DNA of 64,000 nt from Sclerodactyla briareus (lineage: Eukaryota > Echinodermata > Holothuroidea > Dendrochirotida > Sclerodactylidae): NCBI GenBank assembly GCA_026419785.1, contig JAODTK010000467.1:310001-374000 (forward strand), read 5' to 3'. Of the stretch, positions 45,746-59,512 are shown one piece after another. The translations under genes were made by a program, and so were the position numbers. How positions within the stretch are numbered: the first letter of the stretch is position 1; each line of letters begins with the position of its first letter. The notes under the pieces were generated by a model. The model made no database searches, had not been told where the DNA came from, and worked only from the letters and a program-made list of their open reading frames with translations.

Positions 45746-48128
45746 ATAATTAAAGAGGCCGTAAGCCAACGACGCTACAGTACGGCCATAAAACGGAGGC
45801 TTAACACTGAAAAAAAATATAAAATTTTATATTGAGGAAGCCGAAGTGCTAAAAATCCGCGCTGCGCGCACTGCTCCTAATCCTCCGTTACATGTTAGTG
45901 AGGCAGGCTCCGCCCAATAACTTCGTCAGCAATATGTTTTTTCGCAACGTGTCATCTACAAATGCGTTGAAAATATGGGAAGACCAAAGGAGAATGGGTT
46001 TGGGGCACAATTAATGCTGTCCCCTCCACCAATGCTGGAATGCAACTTGCATTTTCCTAACATCACATTAACCAATGGCCGAGGGTTTTTAGTCTACTCT
46101 AATCCTTGTTATAACAGACGGGTTGCCAGCCTGAAGTGTGCCTCTCAATGGATGAGCATGTATGCATTAGCATTAGACAAAAACTGGCAGGGGATCGTGA
46201 ACATTAAAGTATGAAAAGTTTACGTGATGGACGTTTGGCACTATATAGGCCGCGAATGTGGGACAAAACAATTCTGAGCCATGAAATTTGACAAAAAATT
46301 TGAACGGAAACAATATGAAAATTTCGAATTTTTTTTTAAAAAAGAGGACCCGGAAAAACGCACACATTCTCCACGACATGTGTCAAGCAAATTTCCAAGA
46401 TGAGGGCAACCTATAACCAAATTGGAAGTGTCTCTATGAGAAGCGGAATACCTCTAAAAATGAGAGGTATGGGAGGAATGAAGGCCATTGATCAGTGATG
46501 GAAAATGGTTAGGCTAAACATCAATAAGTCTTGGATATTCATGGTCAATTCAGTGATTCACGGGAGATGCCGTTTCCTGCAATCTGGGGGGTATGTAAAA
46601 CGATTGTTCTCTCGAATGCTACGCGCCAACGAGTGGGGGGCGCTCGGCTTAGATGATACTAAACCATCTTCTACCCTCCATATTTAACAAAATCGCACAA
46701 TGATATGTACGACGATTGTACAACTCAGTGCAGGTTACTATATTTCAAATTACGGACAAGTTTGAGGCATGTAGGTATTACAGATGTATGGATGGGTGAT
46801 GGACAAAAGTAACTTGCGATATGAAGGGCTAATTTGGAACTTGGCAATGGAATAATGAAGAGGTTGCATGGGAGATATAAGTCCTTGTCTCATCTCGACT
46901 CATCGGAGATATAGTTACATTTATAGATGGATTTTTTCATCATTAAAGAGGAAATGCAGAAATGGATCCGATTCAGGGACGGTTGAATGCAGCTCAAAAC
47001 ACCCGTTAAATGCCCATTTCAGGCCATCTGAAGGGTCTTGAAATTCACCTGAAGTTCCTCTAGTCACCATCCCCGTAGCTTGAAACAAATCTACGCCATG
47101 CGGTACAATTCGATGCCGTTCTATAGGTTTGCCCGTGTAGAGGAAAGACGCCTCTTTTCGGCGGCCTTTTGATCATGCAGAGGTCAGGAACTGGGAAGTA
47201 TTGCCATTCAGCACAATATACTGGAGAACGCAAATGTCGGAAACGATTAATTTACATTGGTCATGGAGGTTGCCATATAGAGGGGAAGGAATACTTGGCT
47301 CTGGTGCCGTACCGAGTGGTAAGCAGAGGTCCAAGAGCTGAAAATGCTTTTCTGTACGGTAATGGAGGACGCAGATGATTTTACCACAACGACAAATCGG
47401 TCTGTAGGTTGTATTGCGGCCGGAGTGGAGGAAGCCTGTTGATTCTGTGCCGCTCTAATGTCATTTGCCTGTCAGCAGAGGTAGCAGTGCACGTTTTGCT
47501 GGAGGGTTGCCCGTATGTAAAATTGTGAGGTAACCGGAGGTCCAACGCGGCCAGCGCCCGAGATTGAGAACTATATGATGACGATGGTGGGTAGGTTTCA
47601 TTAGGCCCGAGGATCAATGGTGAGGAATTCTCTGACGGCCTTACCCTATGATGGTGAACAGCCGATCTGTATCGGCACACTATTGCGCAAATCGGGCACG
47701 AGAAGAAGCTTTGGCAGCGGTAGTGTTCATAAGCGCACGCGTGCCACCACTTGTTTCCCGGTTGCCGATCTAAATCGTAGCTTCTTGGCAGTTTTCTCTG
47801 ACGAGAAAATTAGAGGACGTGTTTATGTCAGGGCCTCATATTGAGGGGATCATCTTCTGGAGATGGCTGTAACGGGAACAAAACATCAGGGCGCCTTGAA
47901 CAAGTTTATGGGCAGGGGAGCTCTGCTGGGGCTGGGCACTGCAGCCTTCTCCGGCTCCGCTGTCTACAACGGCTGCTCTTCTCACGACTCAAAAAGATAC
48001 GCGTGCGTCCTGTTCTGTCCTAAAGTTTAGAACTTCAGCAGCCACGTCACCAGTCATCCTATGCTATTCCTGGATGCAAGACAGACAGAGGCTGCACCAG
48101 GGTTCGAAGTGTGTGTGGGGTGGGGGGA
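45746..48128. other. No gene confirmed
   Basis: Unique sequence. From about 47150 to 47990 GC content is higher and frames are open on both strands (47381-47680 minus, 47617-47844 plus, 47841-48023 plus). A short Gly/Ala-rich segment beginning MAVTGTKHQGALNKF (47862) followed by GRGALLGLGTAAFSGSAVYN looks like a possible protein N-terminus, but nothing downstream supports a family. Confidence 0.3.
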
Positions 48129-48459
48129 GGGGACCCCAAATGGTACATCGGTGTTTTTTTTTTTTTCCGGTGCCACTGTTGCTCAAGGTTGCTCACCTCC
48201 AGGATTACTCCCAACCCAGGTGTCAGGTGTCAGGTGTATACCTCCCTTCGCCATAGCCAGTGTAAAAGTCGATGTTGTGTGCGTTATGAGTAAGAGCCGA
48301 TAATCAAATCAGTTATTTGCTTACCGCAGGCAGGGAGGTGCTCTGCTCCCTGCAATCGGTGGAGGGGGGGGGGGGGGTGGGGAAGGGGGAGTCTGTACGA
48401 CTATTTCTTGTACGTACGCGTCACTTATGAGGCACATAACTCATGTTCCTGGTTCCCGT

Positions 48460-48640
48460 TAACGCGTGTCACTAATGTAAGTGCTGGACCAAATCTGAGA
48501 ATTTTGTTCGGCTGCTCAAAAATAATGGCAAAAGTGGTTGGAGTTGAGTAGAAAAGGTACAAGATTTCCTCTTTTGTCATCTCGATCGGTGGAATAGGAA
48601 ATAGCTTGTCGGATTAAGTGTGAACAGCCCTCTAGATGTT
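48460..48640 (+). mobile_element. Segment related to the 32.3 kb TIR element
   Basis: AATAATGGCAAAAGTGGTTGG near 48522-48543, then GGTACAAGATTTCCTCTTTTGTC and CGGTGGAATAG, match 32376-32450 (GATGGCGGAAGTGGTTGG, GTACAAGTTTCCCTCTTTTGTC, CGGTGGATAG). The upstream part, with GTCACTAATG and TGTTCGGCTGCTCAA, also resembles 32310-32375. The same segment recurs at about 54642-54822 in copy 2. Confidence 0.55.
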
Positions 48641-50369
48641 GGGAACGCGGCCGTGGAATTGGTTGCAGCTGCTGAAATCGAGCTCGATGATTTCTCCTGT
48701 ATATCTGCAGCCCCAGCTCGTCAATTACAACAGCAACAACAAATCTCACGTCTGCGTCTCACATCTTCAAGTCCCTATATCGGTACAAGGAGGAAAGCAC
48801 CTTTCAATGAATTTAGGCAGTGTTCACAAACTCTGCTCGGGAGAGCACACGGTACGAACTATTTCACGCATCCGCGCGGGAGAGGGCGAGGGGGGGGGGG
48901 AGGGGGGGGGGGGAGTGGTGGATCATTATGTTAATGAAGTCAATGTGTAACAATATTGTAACTACCAGGGCGAATCGATGGCCATTTCGGGCAGCAGTTC
49001 TCTCGAAAGTAGTTTCCCAATTCAAGAAGGAAAGTGTCGGATAAAACAGTATCGAGGTCGATTATATATCCCCTCAGGTCGACAGAGTATGTGCCTTGTT
49101 AGATCTTTCGGTTTCCCACCCTTTCATTGTTCTTACTCAAGTCCTTAACCGTGCGCAACAACCTGGCGCTCTATACAAACATCCCTCCTCTGCAACTTGA
49201 TGAATGACCACGTCCACCCGGATCTAGGCGAAACAAATCTTCTAATTCATGGATCTTCAATCAACAGAGCTATCTCGATTCGACTGCCACTGATCGTAAT
49301 CGTAATTTGGTATCGTCATGTATATGTTCCGATTCATTGGTAATGAATGATACAGGGTTAAACTAGGATGGTTATTGGTCATGTGTGGCGGGAAATTTTA
49401 GAGTATGATGACTGGATAAGAAATCGGGTGAACTGATCTGGTGAAATGTCGAGCAGATACAGAATAAAAAACAGAAATCACCCAGTTTTGGAGAAAAGTG
49501 TAGTTCTCATTTAGTTCTCATGAATCATGTTGTTTACGGCAATACTGTCTATTTCCGTATTGTTGGTGGTTACCTAGTCATCATTAACCTGGTATTCTTC
49601 CAACTTAGGCCAAGTAAAATTAAAACATGTTTAGCGTCCCGTTTTTTTCGAAAATGAGAGGAGGCGGCCCCCCCTTTTTTTTTGGCAACCCGGCCATGCT
49701 TATCAAGAATTTTATATCCAATGGGTGTCCCACATGTACTCGAACTAATACTTTAAGAGTCCATTCATACCAGAAATTGCATAATACCATTTCTAAATTA
49801 CATTGCAAACAATGAGAAATATCTGACTTAGACAGGTTTGTGAAAAGAGGAAAACGGAAGCATGGTTTTGCCGCTTGACCTTTCTCAAGAGGAGGAGTCC
49901 CCTTTTATTCCTTTTTATTTTATGGTTCTAACTACAGGGTCTACTAACCTAAAGCATGCTTCAAATTGTTCCTCTGTCCAAGAGCAAACTGATTCCATGT
50001 AGTTAAACTTTCAAATATTCTTTCAAAAAAGTTCTGGCCTGAAATGAAGGAAAAAAAAAGAAATTTTCAGCATCTCCCAAAAAAGGAGGCTGCGCTGGGA
50101 CGCTAACCATTAATTATTTTTCTTTTGGCCTTAAGTAGCCTCACATTCTTAGACCTGCGGCATTTTCCAGTTATGTACATGCTCGGGAGGCTCAGTTGAT
50201 TGGTTGGTCCTCCATTGTAAAGTATTGATTGTCTTCCGTTGTTCGGGGTAGAATTAGGATAGGAATATAGGCGAAGCAGAGACAATAGGGAAAATCCTTC
50301 GCGGCAATTGTGCATTGACCTCATTTTACCTCGGGGGGGGGGGGATCTATTCGTTGAAACATCGGTAAT

Positions 50370-51210
50370 AATAAGAATAATCATCATCATTAATTCATAA
50401 TCATAATAATGATAATAAAAAAATGATAATAAAATATTAGAAATTTTAATAAGATTACTAATACATATAATATTAAATAATCATATATTAATAATATGAA
50501 TCAATATTGCGAATAATACTAAAATAATAATATAAAATAATAATAATACTTGATAATGATGAAATAATTATACACTATCAGCGAAACCTCACTTACTTAG
50601 TTTGCGCTTACAAAGCATGTGAATCTGGATAAGTCAATCGAACTAGTGCTCGACTCTTTTTTATTCCCTAACACATTTAGTGGTGTGCCTGTATTTTCGG
50701 CCTGACGACATGTCGGACTAAAGACTTGTCGGCGCTAGCGACTCTTTTTTTTTTTGTTCCCCTATACAGTTTAGCGTGTGCTGTATTTTCGGACTGACGA
50801 CGTGTCGGACTTGCGACTTGTCGGACTAGCGACTCGTTTTTTTGTTCCCCTATACAGTTAGTGTGTGCTGTTTTTGGATGACGACATGTCGAACTAAAGA
50901 CTTGTCGGACTAGCGACTTCGTTGTTTGTGTTCCCCATACAGTAGCGTTGCTGTATTTTCGGACTGACGACGTGTCGGACTAGAGACTTGTCGGACTAGC
51001 GACTCGTTTTTTTGTTCCCCTATACAGTTAGGGTGTGCTGTATTTTCGGACTGACGACGTGACGGACTAACGACTGTCGGGGGGGGGGAAAAACTAAAGC
51101 GATCGTTTTTTTGTTTTCACCTTATACAGTAGTGGTGTGCTGTTTTCGGGACTGGACGACGTGTCGGACTAACGATCGTCGGACTGGCGACGTGTCGGAC
51201 TGACGGTGCA
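50370..51210 (-). mobile_element. Minisatellite-bearing retroposon-like element, copy B
   Basis: Reverse complement of the element at 44275-45260. The tail GCGCTTACAAAGCAT..GAAT.TGGATAAGTCAAT is at about 50605-50640, with an AT-rich AATAAT/ATGATAAT tract to its left (50370-50570). Degenerate ~88 bp units lie to the right (50650-51205), carrying GACTGACGACGTGTCGGACT and TTTTTTTGTTCCCCTATACAG. The outer end GTGCACCCCCATGACCCG corresponds to CATGACCCGGGTACAC before copy A only loosely. Confidence 0.7.
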
Positions 51211-52289
51211 CCCCCATGACCCGACTATTTCAGGATAAAAAAAAAAAAAATTGTAAAGTGCAATTTAGGGGGAACACGTTGCTGAAGGTCCGTGTGCAAT
51301 TGTGGTTGCAACAAGCCTATCGGTAAATTACAACCGGCGTACTGACAATTCCCACTGGCCTATTCGTACCGAAATACTCAATAATCATCGTCCTAATACA
51401 AGAACCAGTGTTTACGTCGATTTCCTTTGTTTCTGGTTGTGCTAATGATTCACCGTAGTGTTTTATAGCGCTCCTGACGCTTATGGGGATGGTGGTATGT
51501 CTCTTTTATGGATAAATTTTCCTATGAATCGTATTTTATGTACGTAAACCGTTAAAGTGTTACAGTTCCGGAGCCAGTAATGGGCATTTTGTTGTGTGGA
51601 CAGGAACGCTGTTTGATACTCCGCCATCGAGTTGAGAGTCAGACCCCCTGAAGGCCCATCGGCTGTGTCTTCGTATAAGCCCCTTGTTGAAAAATCATAT
51701 TTAATCGGAGTAACCTGCGTTTTCGAATAGCCCTTTTATTTGCTATAGTTAGTTCCGTATCTGTTCGCCTTACGGGGAACTTGAGAGGGCAAAAGTGTGA
51801 CGTCCCTACCTTATTGACGTACGGGGTAGCCAAAGTGTGAACTTCTGATTGTTAGATGCGTGATTAGGGCGCCTAGAAGTAAAATTAATAGCTCACAGGC
51901 CCAGTTTTTTTCGGCTGCAGATGTCGTATACTCAATACCGCACGCTCGCATTTTCCACCGAAGGGAACACCAAGCACCTCGGTCTGTTTGTTGTCAAAAG
52001 AAAGAATCATTGCCCTCTCTGGCAACCCAGAGAACGCCTCGCAAGTAATGGGAGATAATGACAATGGCGCAAGTAGCTAATGCCCATACGGGATCTGGTG
52101 CACATTATTGAAGAAAAGACTATGGAAGGAACTAACAATGAGTCACATGACCTATCCACAGAAACCCTTTGGCGATAACGGGATCTCCACTGACATCAAC
52201 GGAAAATATAGGTGAAATGTCCGTATTCCGTCCACAAAGCATCCATATTTTTATACGTATACTACCGTAGAAGGAGATCCGTCGTAGAC

Positions 52290-52355
52290 ACGAGCATCAT
52301 TACGGCTGAAGACGTGTTGTTGAAGCGAGAGAGTTATACATACCCAAACTACATC
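52290..52355 (+). other. 66-nt block identical in both tandem copies, open frame
   Basis: This block equals 58244-58309 base for base, although flanking sequence differs by many indels. One plus-strand frame reads TSIITAEDVLLKRESYTYPN through it without a stop. That is compatible with a conserved exon piece of a gene inside the block, but no family was recognised. Confidence 0.35.
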
Positions 52356-53535
52356 CGATAGCCAGCTACCGAGAATGCTATGCCAGAGATACTGGATTAG
52401 AAAACATAGCATCATTATGTCGTGCCTTGTGCAGTGCATCGACTATGATTTTGTACCGCCCATGTACCAATGTGTTCGGGTTCACAAATGCCATGTCGCG
52501 TTTTGGCGTTCAAATTTCTTAATTTATTCTCTGGGAATCTTAGCTCTCTGTGTCTTGTCTGACTTGGATACGGTAGCTCGTAGACTGGCCTTGACACGCG
52601 GTGTGTAATGTCTGTACCTTTTTTTTACTGTCGTCTTCTAGTGGTTTCTAGGTTAGGCGCTAGTTGCACATTAGTCTCTACGTTTCATCACTGGATGAAC
52701 TGGGTTATGAAGATGATTATACCTGATGAACAGGCTTGGGTTTTCATTTTGCAAAGTAACGGGTGTGTGGCCAAAGCCTCAGTGGTTACATTAGTTAGCA
52801 TCATTCGGCCGAGCTTACCTGTCCACTTCATGTACCGCTCAAAACGGGGGGGATGCCACTAGTATTCTTCTTTCGACATTGCCCCCCGATCAAGTGTTCA
52901 CTACGGTGTTCTCACTCTCAGGCCATCGTGCTGTATACATATTGTACAAGTTTGATCAGTATTATAGATATTGTTGTTATTTTTTGTTCTTTTTTCAATC
53001 GTTTCTTTTTGGGATGATTAGCAAACTACACATGCATAGGTATGTCCTTCAACTGCGTTCACGTCGAGCGCAGCCCATAACCGAGGAAAGGAATTTCCGA
53101 TATTTTTATGAATCGCGGAATCGCGAGGGCCACTACGTGTCCCTCATACCTCACTTACTAGTATAGATCTAGGTCCGGCATTCTTCAACGCTTACGTTTC
53201 AATTCTGACTGACTTGTGTGGCTAAATGGCAGTACGCGCGGTTTGCATTGTCTTCAGACGGCCTACCTAACATGTCCCCGAAGAGTAACACAGACCTTAG
53301 TGATCAAACAATTTAACGCACGAAAATGGACCACGCGTCAGTCCGTGTCCAGGGACAATGTCTGCCTCAATTTGTCCCCGTAGAGGTAGCGCATACCGTA
53401 GATGTCAAACACTTTAAAAGCACAGAAGGGTTTCGCGGTCATCTAGTGCGGGGACATTGTCAATTGTGCTTAAATATATTGCACCGTTGCCTCTCCATTT
53501 AATATATTAGCTCCGTGGTATAGATGGGACAAGTG

Positions 53536-53637
53536 TTTTTTTTTTTTTTTTTTTTTTTTTTTCATAGCGGAAACTCAATCGAAAAAAATGGAACGATCAT
53601 TGAATAGACAAATTTCTCAGGCCTTACCGAAGCGGCA

Positions 53638-53672
<35 letters not shown>
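53536..53672 (+). repeat. Paired poly-T (27) and poly-A (34) tracts
   Basis: The two homopolymers lie 76 bp apart in inverted relation. Copy 2 (about 59525-59620) has ordinary sequence at both places, and its frame continues through. They may be assembly or read-error artefacts or copy-specific expansions. Confidence 0.8.
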
Positions 53673-53674
<2 letters not shown>

Positions 53675-56519
53675 AAATAATGCCCCGTACCAGAGATACC
53701 ACGAATTCTTTCTTATGAAACATGTGAACGCCTGTCTGCTTGGGTCCCTAGATATGTATGTCCCCTTTGTTTTATTGAACAACACCTTACCTGTAGAAAG
53801 AAAATCCTATTGGGTTCCTAGCCTTACACTATCGATATAACCTACTCTCATAAATAAACTAGAGGGCTCTCTAACACACCCTGAAGCAGTCGGAAATAAC
53901 ACACAAGAACTTATTGCCTAAGCTTTCCATTCATCAATTGTGACCAAGTGCCCAAAGAGCACGAAAAAAAAAGTTAGAATGTCGTCTACGAGCCGCCGTT
54001 CAGCCACACAAGTAGTGAGTCAACAAACACAGAAAAGTAGTGTAATCTTAAAGCACCAGCCGTATTCTCTCATGCAAATAATAAAGGTTATTAGATATTA
54101 CGACGGTCAGAAAAATGTAAATCGATATCCATTAATTTTAAAAACACCATGATGTTGAGAAAACATTCTTCATTTAAAATTTAAATTGGCCCATTACCCC
54201 ATTATAATGCACTCTCACTTGCTATTCCCTTTCGCGTGATGGCGTCACTAATTTGTGCTCTCAACAGATACCTCAACTGTAGCACCTAATTAACCTGGCG
54301 GTGATAAAAAGGGGACCCCAAATGGTACATCGGTGTTTTTTTTTTTTTCCGGTGCCACTGTTGCTCAAGGTTGCTCACCTCCAGGATTACTCCCAACCCA
54401 GGTGTCAGGTGTCAGGTGTATACCTCCCTTCGCCATAGCCAGTGTAAAAGTCGATGTTGTGTGCGTTATGAGTAAGAGCCGATAATCAAATCAGTTATTT
54501 GCTTACCGCAGGCAGGGAGGTGCTCTGCTCCCTGCAATCGGTGGAGGGGGGGGGGGGGGTGGGGAAGGGGGAGTCTGTACGACTATTTCTTGTACGTACG
54601 CGTCACTTATGAGGCACATAACTCATGTTCCTGGTTCCCGTTAACGCGTGTCACTAATGTAAGTGCTGGACCAAATCTGAGAATTTTGTTCGGCTGCTCA
54701 AAAATAATGGCAAAAGTGGTTGGAGTTGAGTAGAAAAGGTACAAGATTTCCTCTTTTGTCATCTCGATCGGTGGAATAGGAAATAGCTTGTCGGATTAAG
54801 TGTGAACAGCCCTCTAGATGTTGGGAACGCGGCCGTGGAATTGGTTGCAGCTGCTGAAATCGAGCTCGATGATTTCTCCTGTATATCTGCAGCCCCAGCT
54901 CGTCAATTACAACAGCAACAACAATCTCACGTCTGCGTCTCACATCTTCAAGTCCCTATATCGGTACAAGGAGGAAAGCACCTTTTCAATGAATTTAGGC
55001 AGTGTTCACAAACTCTGCTCGGGAGAGCACACGGTACGAACTATTTCACGCATCCGCGCGGGAGAGGCGAGGGGGGGGGGGAGGGGGGGGGGGGAGTGGT
55101 GGATCATTATGTTAATGAAGTCAATGTGTAACAATATTGTAACTACCAGGGCGAATCGATGGCCATTTCGGGCAGCAGTTCTCTCGAAAGTAGTTTCCCA
55201 ATTCAAGAAGGAAAGTGTCGGATAAAACAGTATCGAGGTCGATTATATATCCCCTCAGGTCGACAGAGTATGTGCCTTGTTAGATCTTTCGTTGTGCCCA
55301 CCTTTAATTGGGCTACTGATAGTCCTGTACAGTGCGCACAACATGAGCGCTCTACAAACATCCTCCTCTTAGCAAACGTGATGAAGACCACGTCAGCACC
55401 CGAATCAGGATCTAGCGAACAAATCTTCTAATTCATTGATCTTCATCAACAGAGCTATCTCGAATCGGAATGCCACTGTCGTAATCGTAATTGGTATCGT
55501 CAGGATATTGTTCCGATTCATTGGGAATGAATGATACCAGGTTTAACTGGGATGGTTTATGTCAGGTGGGGCGGGAGAATTTAGAGAAATGATGACTGGA
55601 TAAGCAATCGGCGGGTGAATGATTGGTGATAAGGTCGAGCAGGAGGAATATCAAGGATATCAACATTTGGGAAAAGTGATAGTTATCATTTATGTTCATT
55701 GGAAATATTTGTTTTAGGCAAATACAGGTCTACTTCCGATACTTCTTGTGTACTGTCATCCTATCCCTGGTACTTCTTCCATTAGGCCAAGTAAAAATAA
55801 AACAGTTTAGCGTTCCACGTTTTTCTTGTGAAAATGAGAGGAGGCGGCAAACCTTTTTTTTGGAAACCCGGCCATTGTTATTTCCCCAAGAGTTTATATA
55901 CCAGAGGGGTGTCCCACATGTAGCTCGAACTTACTTATAGCCATTCATCACCAGAAAATGGCATATAACCATTTTAAATAAATTGCAACATGAGAAATAG
56001 CAGACTTAGACAGGTTGTTGAAAAGAGCGGAAAACGACAGGTTTTGCACACTTGACATTTCTCAGAGGAGGAGGCCAGTATTCCGTTTTATTTTATGGTT
56101 TACAGGGTCTACTAACTAAACCATGCTCAAAGGTTCCTCTGTCAAGAGCAAACTGATTCATGGAGTTAGACTTTCAAAAATATTCTTTCAAAAAAAGGTT
56201 TTATGGCCGAATGAAGAAAAAAAAGAAAGAACTTTTCAGAATCTCAAAAAAGGAGGGCGGGCGGGGGCGTATAAAACATGAAAGTATTTTATTTTGCTTA
56301 AGTATACTCACATTCTTGACCCGCGTCATTTTACAGTTATGTACACTGCTCGGGGAGTCTCAGTTGATTGGTTGTCTCCCATTGTAAAAGTATTGATTGT
56401 GTTCCTTGTTAGGGTTAGGAATGGATAGGAATTATAGGCGAAGCAGTAGACAATAGGGGAAAATCTTTAGGGCCATTGTGCATTTAGCCTCATTTTACAC
56501 GGGAGGGGGTGGGATTCAT

Positions 56520-56697
56520 ATCGTGAACATCGTTAAATAATAAGAATAATAATATCATAATCATATCAATAATAATGATAATAAAAAATGATAATAAAAT
56601 TATTAATGAATTTAATAATATTACTAATAATAATAATATTAACATAATAATAGTATTAATAATATGAATAATATTGATAATAATATCATAATATACT

Positions 56698-56728
<31 letters not shown>

Positions 56729-57200
56729 TAATGCTAATATTAATAATATATCACACTATCAGCGAAAACTGCTTCGTTGCGCTTACAAAGCATGTGAATC
56801 TGGATAAGTCAATTGAAATAGTGCTCGACGCGTTTTTTTATTCCCCTACACAGTTAGTGTGTGCTGTATTTTCGGACTGACGACATGTCGGACTTAAAGA
56901 TTGTCGAGGACTAGCGCTCGTTTTTTTGTTTCACCTATTACAGTTAGCGTGTGCGTATTTTCGGACTGACGACGTGTCGGACTAAGACTTGTCGGACTGA
57001 AGCGACTCGTTTTTGGTTCCCCTATACAGTTAGTGTGTGTGCTGTATTTTCGGACTGACGACGCTGCCGGGACAACGGACTTGGTCGGACTAGCGAATCG
57101 TTTGTTTTTTTGTTCCTATAAGTTAGTGTGTGCTGGATTTTCGACTGACGACGTGTCGGAATAATGACTAGGCGGAAATGGCGAGTGTCGGACTGACGGA
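56520..57200 (-). mobile_element. Minisatellite-bearing retroposon-like element, copy C
   Basis: The counterpart of 50370-51210 within copy 2: AT-rich AAT/ATG tract (56535-56750), tail with TTGCGCTTACAAAGCATGTGAA (56777-56798), then about four degenerate ~88 bp units up to 57200. It has fewer units than copy B. Confidence 0.7.
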
Positions 57201-59512
57201 GTGCACCACCATTGACCCGACTATTCGGGATTAAATGTAAAGTGCAATTAGCGGGGAAAAACACGTTGTGACGGTCGTGGGCATGTGGTGCAACAGCCTA
57301 TCGGTAAATTACACGCGATCTGACAATACACGTGGCCTTATTCGTACCGAACGACTCATAAATCATCGGCTAAACAAGAACAGTGTTACCGTGAAGATGA
57401 GATTTCCTTTGTTTCTGGTTGTGCTATGATTCACCGTAGTGTTAGCTCCGGACGCTTAAGGGGAGGGTGGTAGATAGAATTTTGGGAATAAATTCCGATG
57501 AATCGTATTTTATGTACGTAAACCGTTAAAGTGTTACAGTTCCGGAGCAGTAATGTGCATTTTTGTGTGGGACACGGCAACGGCTATGGTGGATACTAGC
57601 ATCCAAGGGAGGTCATGACCCCCTGACGACCATCGGCTGTGTCTTCGTATATCCCCCTTGTTGAAATAATAGTAATCGGCGTAACTGCGTTTTCAGAAGA
57701 GCCCTTTATTGTCTATAGTTTCGTATCTGTGCGCCTTAGGGGAAATTGAAGCAAAGTGTGAACGCTACCTTAGTGAAGTAGGGTAGACCAAAAGCTGTGG
57801 AACTTCTGAGTTTTAGATGAGTGATTAGGAGCCTAGAAGTTAAATTGAATATGGCTCACACCAGTTTTTTTCGGATGCAGATTTGTCGATATATACAATC
57901 CGAAGCTGCATTTTAACCGGAGGAAACACAAGCCACCTCGGTCTGTTTGTGTTAAAAGAAAAAAGCTACTGAACCTTCTGGCACCCAGAGATAAGCCTCG
58001 CAAAGTATGTGAGATAATGACATGGCGCAATAGCTATGCCATACGGGATCTGGTGCACATTATTGAAGAAAAGAATATGGAAGGAACTAACAATGAGTCA
58101 CAATGAAACAATCCCACAGAAAACACTTTGGCGATAACGTGATCTCCACTGCCATCAACGGAAAATATAGGTGGTAAAATTCCTCAAAAGCATCAATATT
58201 TTAAGGATACTACAGTCCAAGCAGAAGATTGATGGTCGAGACAACGAGCATCATTACGGCTGAAGACGTGTTGTTGAAGCGAGAGAGTTATACATACCCA
58301 AACTACATCGATAGTGACACATCTACCGAGAAGGATATGCCAAAGGATACTGATGAAAATAGCATTCATTAGGTCGTGCCATGTGCAGTGATCGACTCTG
58401 AGTTGTATACCGCCCACATGTACCAATGTGTTCGGGTTAATAAAAATCATCGTCGTTTTGCGTTCAAATTTCTAATTTAGTCTCTGGGAATCTAGCTTCT
58501 GTTGTCCTTGCATGAGTGGAACGGGAGCTCGGTGGTGGACACCTGTCTTGAATCGGTTGTTGTAGGTCGGTGAACCTTTTTTTTTAACTTCTCGAGTTGT
58601 TTCTGAGGTAGGCGCTAGTTGCACATTAGCTACCGCTTTCAGCACATGTATGAATGGTGTTAGAAGATGAGACGGATGACAGGCTGTGGGTGTGTGTCTT
58701 ATTTTTTGCCATTTTTAGTATCTATGGGTTGTGTGTGGGGTCAAAATAATGTACCTCAGGGTTTATTCATTGGAGTTTATTCTTATTTCGGGGCCAGAGC
58801 TTACACTGTCCACTCATGTACTCGTCACGGGATGCCAATAGTATTAGCTTCTTTAGACAGTGACCCGCATCAAGTGTTACACTACGGGGTTCTCACTATA
58901 GGCCTATCGTGACTGGTATACATATTGTACAATTGATCAGTATTATGTTATTTTGAGTGTTGTTATGTTTGGTTCTTTTTCAATCGTGTTCTTGTTGGGA
59001 TGATTAGCAATATCACATGAGAGGTATGTCCGTTAATGAGTTCACGTCGCGCGCGCCCATTAAACGAGGGGGGAAAGGAATTTCCGATATTTTATGAATC
59101 GCGGAATCGCGAGGGCACAACATACAGTTCCCATCTAATGCACTACTTAGTAGAGATCTAGGTCCGGCATTCAACGCTTAAGTTTCAATGCCTGAACTGA
59201 CGTGGGTGTGCGAATGGCAGAAGCGGCGGTTTGCATTGTCTTCAGACGCGTCACCTGAAAATATCTCCGAAAGCGTAACACAGACCTAGTTGATCAAAAC
59301 CAATTAAGCACGAAAATGGATCCACGAGTCAGTCCGTGTCCAGGGGAAATGCTGCCTCAATTTGTCCCGGTAGAGTAGCGCCCTACCGTAGATGGTCAAA
59401 CACTTTAAACGCACATGAAGGTGATCGCGTGTCATTCCGAGTTTGCGTGGGGGAGGGGACTTTTCAAATGCTACTATTGCACGCGTGGCCTCTCAGGTAA
59501 TATATTAGCTCC

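Larger units (their letters stand above)
48129..54310 (+). repeat. 6.2 kb tandem duplication, copy 1
   Basis: Starts GGGGACCCCAAATGGTACAT and ends CCTGGCGGTGATAAAAA; the next base begins copy 2 with the same GGGGACCCCAAATGG start. 48129-49110 is almost identical to 54311-55290, differing mainly by single-base indels in homopolymers. From 49111 on the copies remain colinear but differ by frequent short indels and substitutions. Homopolymer tracts T27 (53536-53562) and A34 (53639-53672) are present here and absent in copy 2. No confirmed gene; the block contains an inverted minisatellite element (50370-51210) and sequence related to the 32.3 kb DNA element. Confidence 0.9.

Noticed and set aside
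47862..48023. Possible prohibitin-like N-terminus (MAVTG...ALLGLGTAAFSGSAVYN)
   Set aside because: Only a loose resemblance of a Gly/Ala-rich segment; the sequence after VYN does not fit the family and no splice site rescues it.
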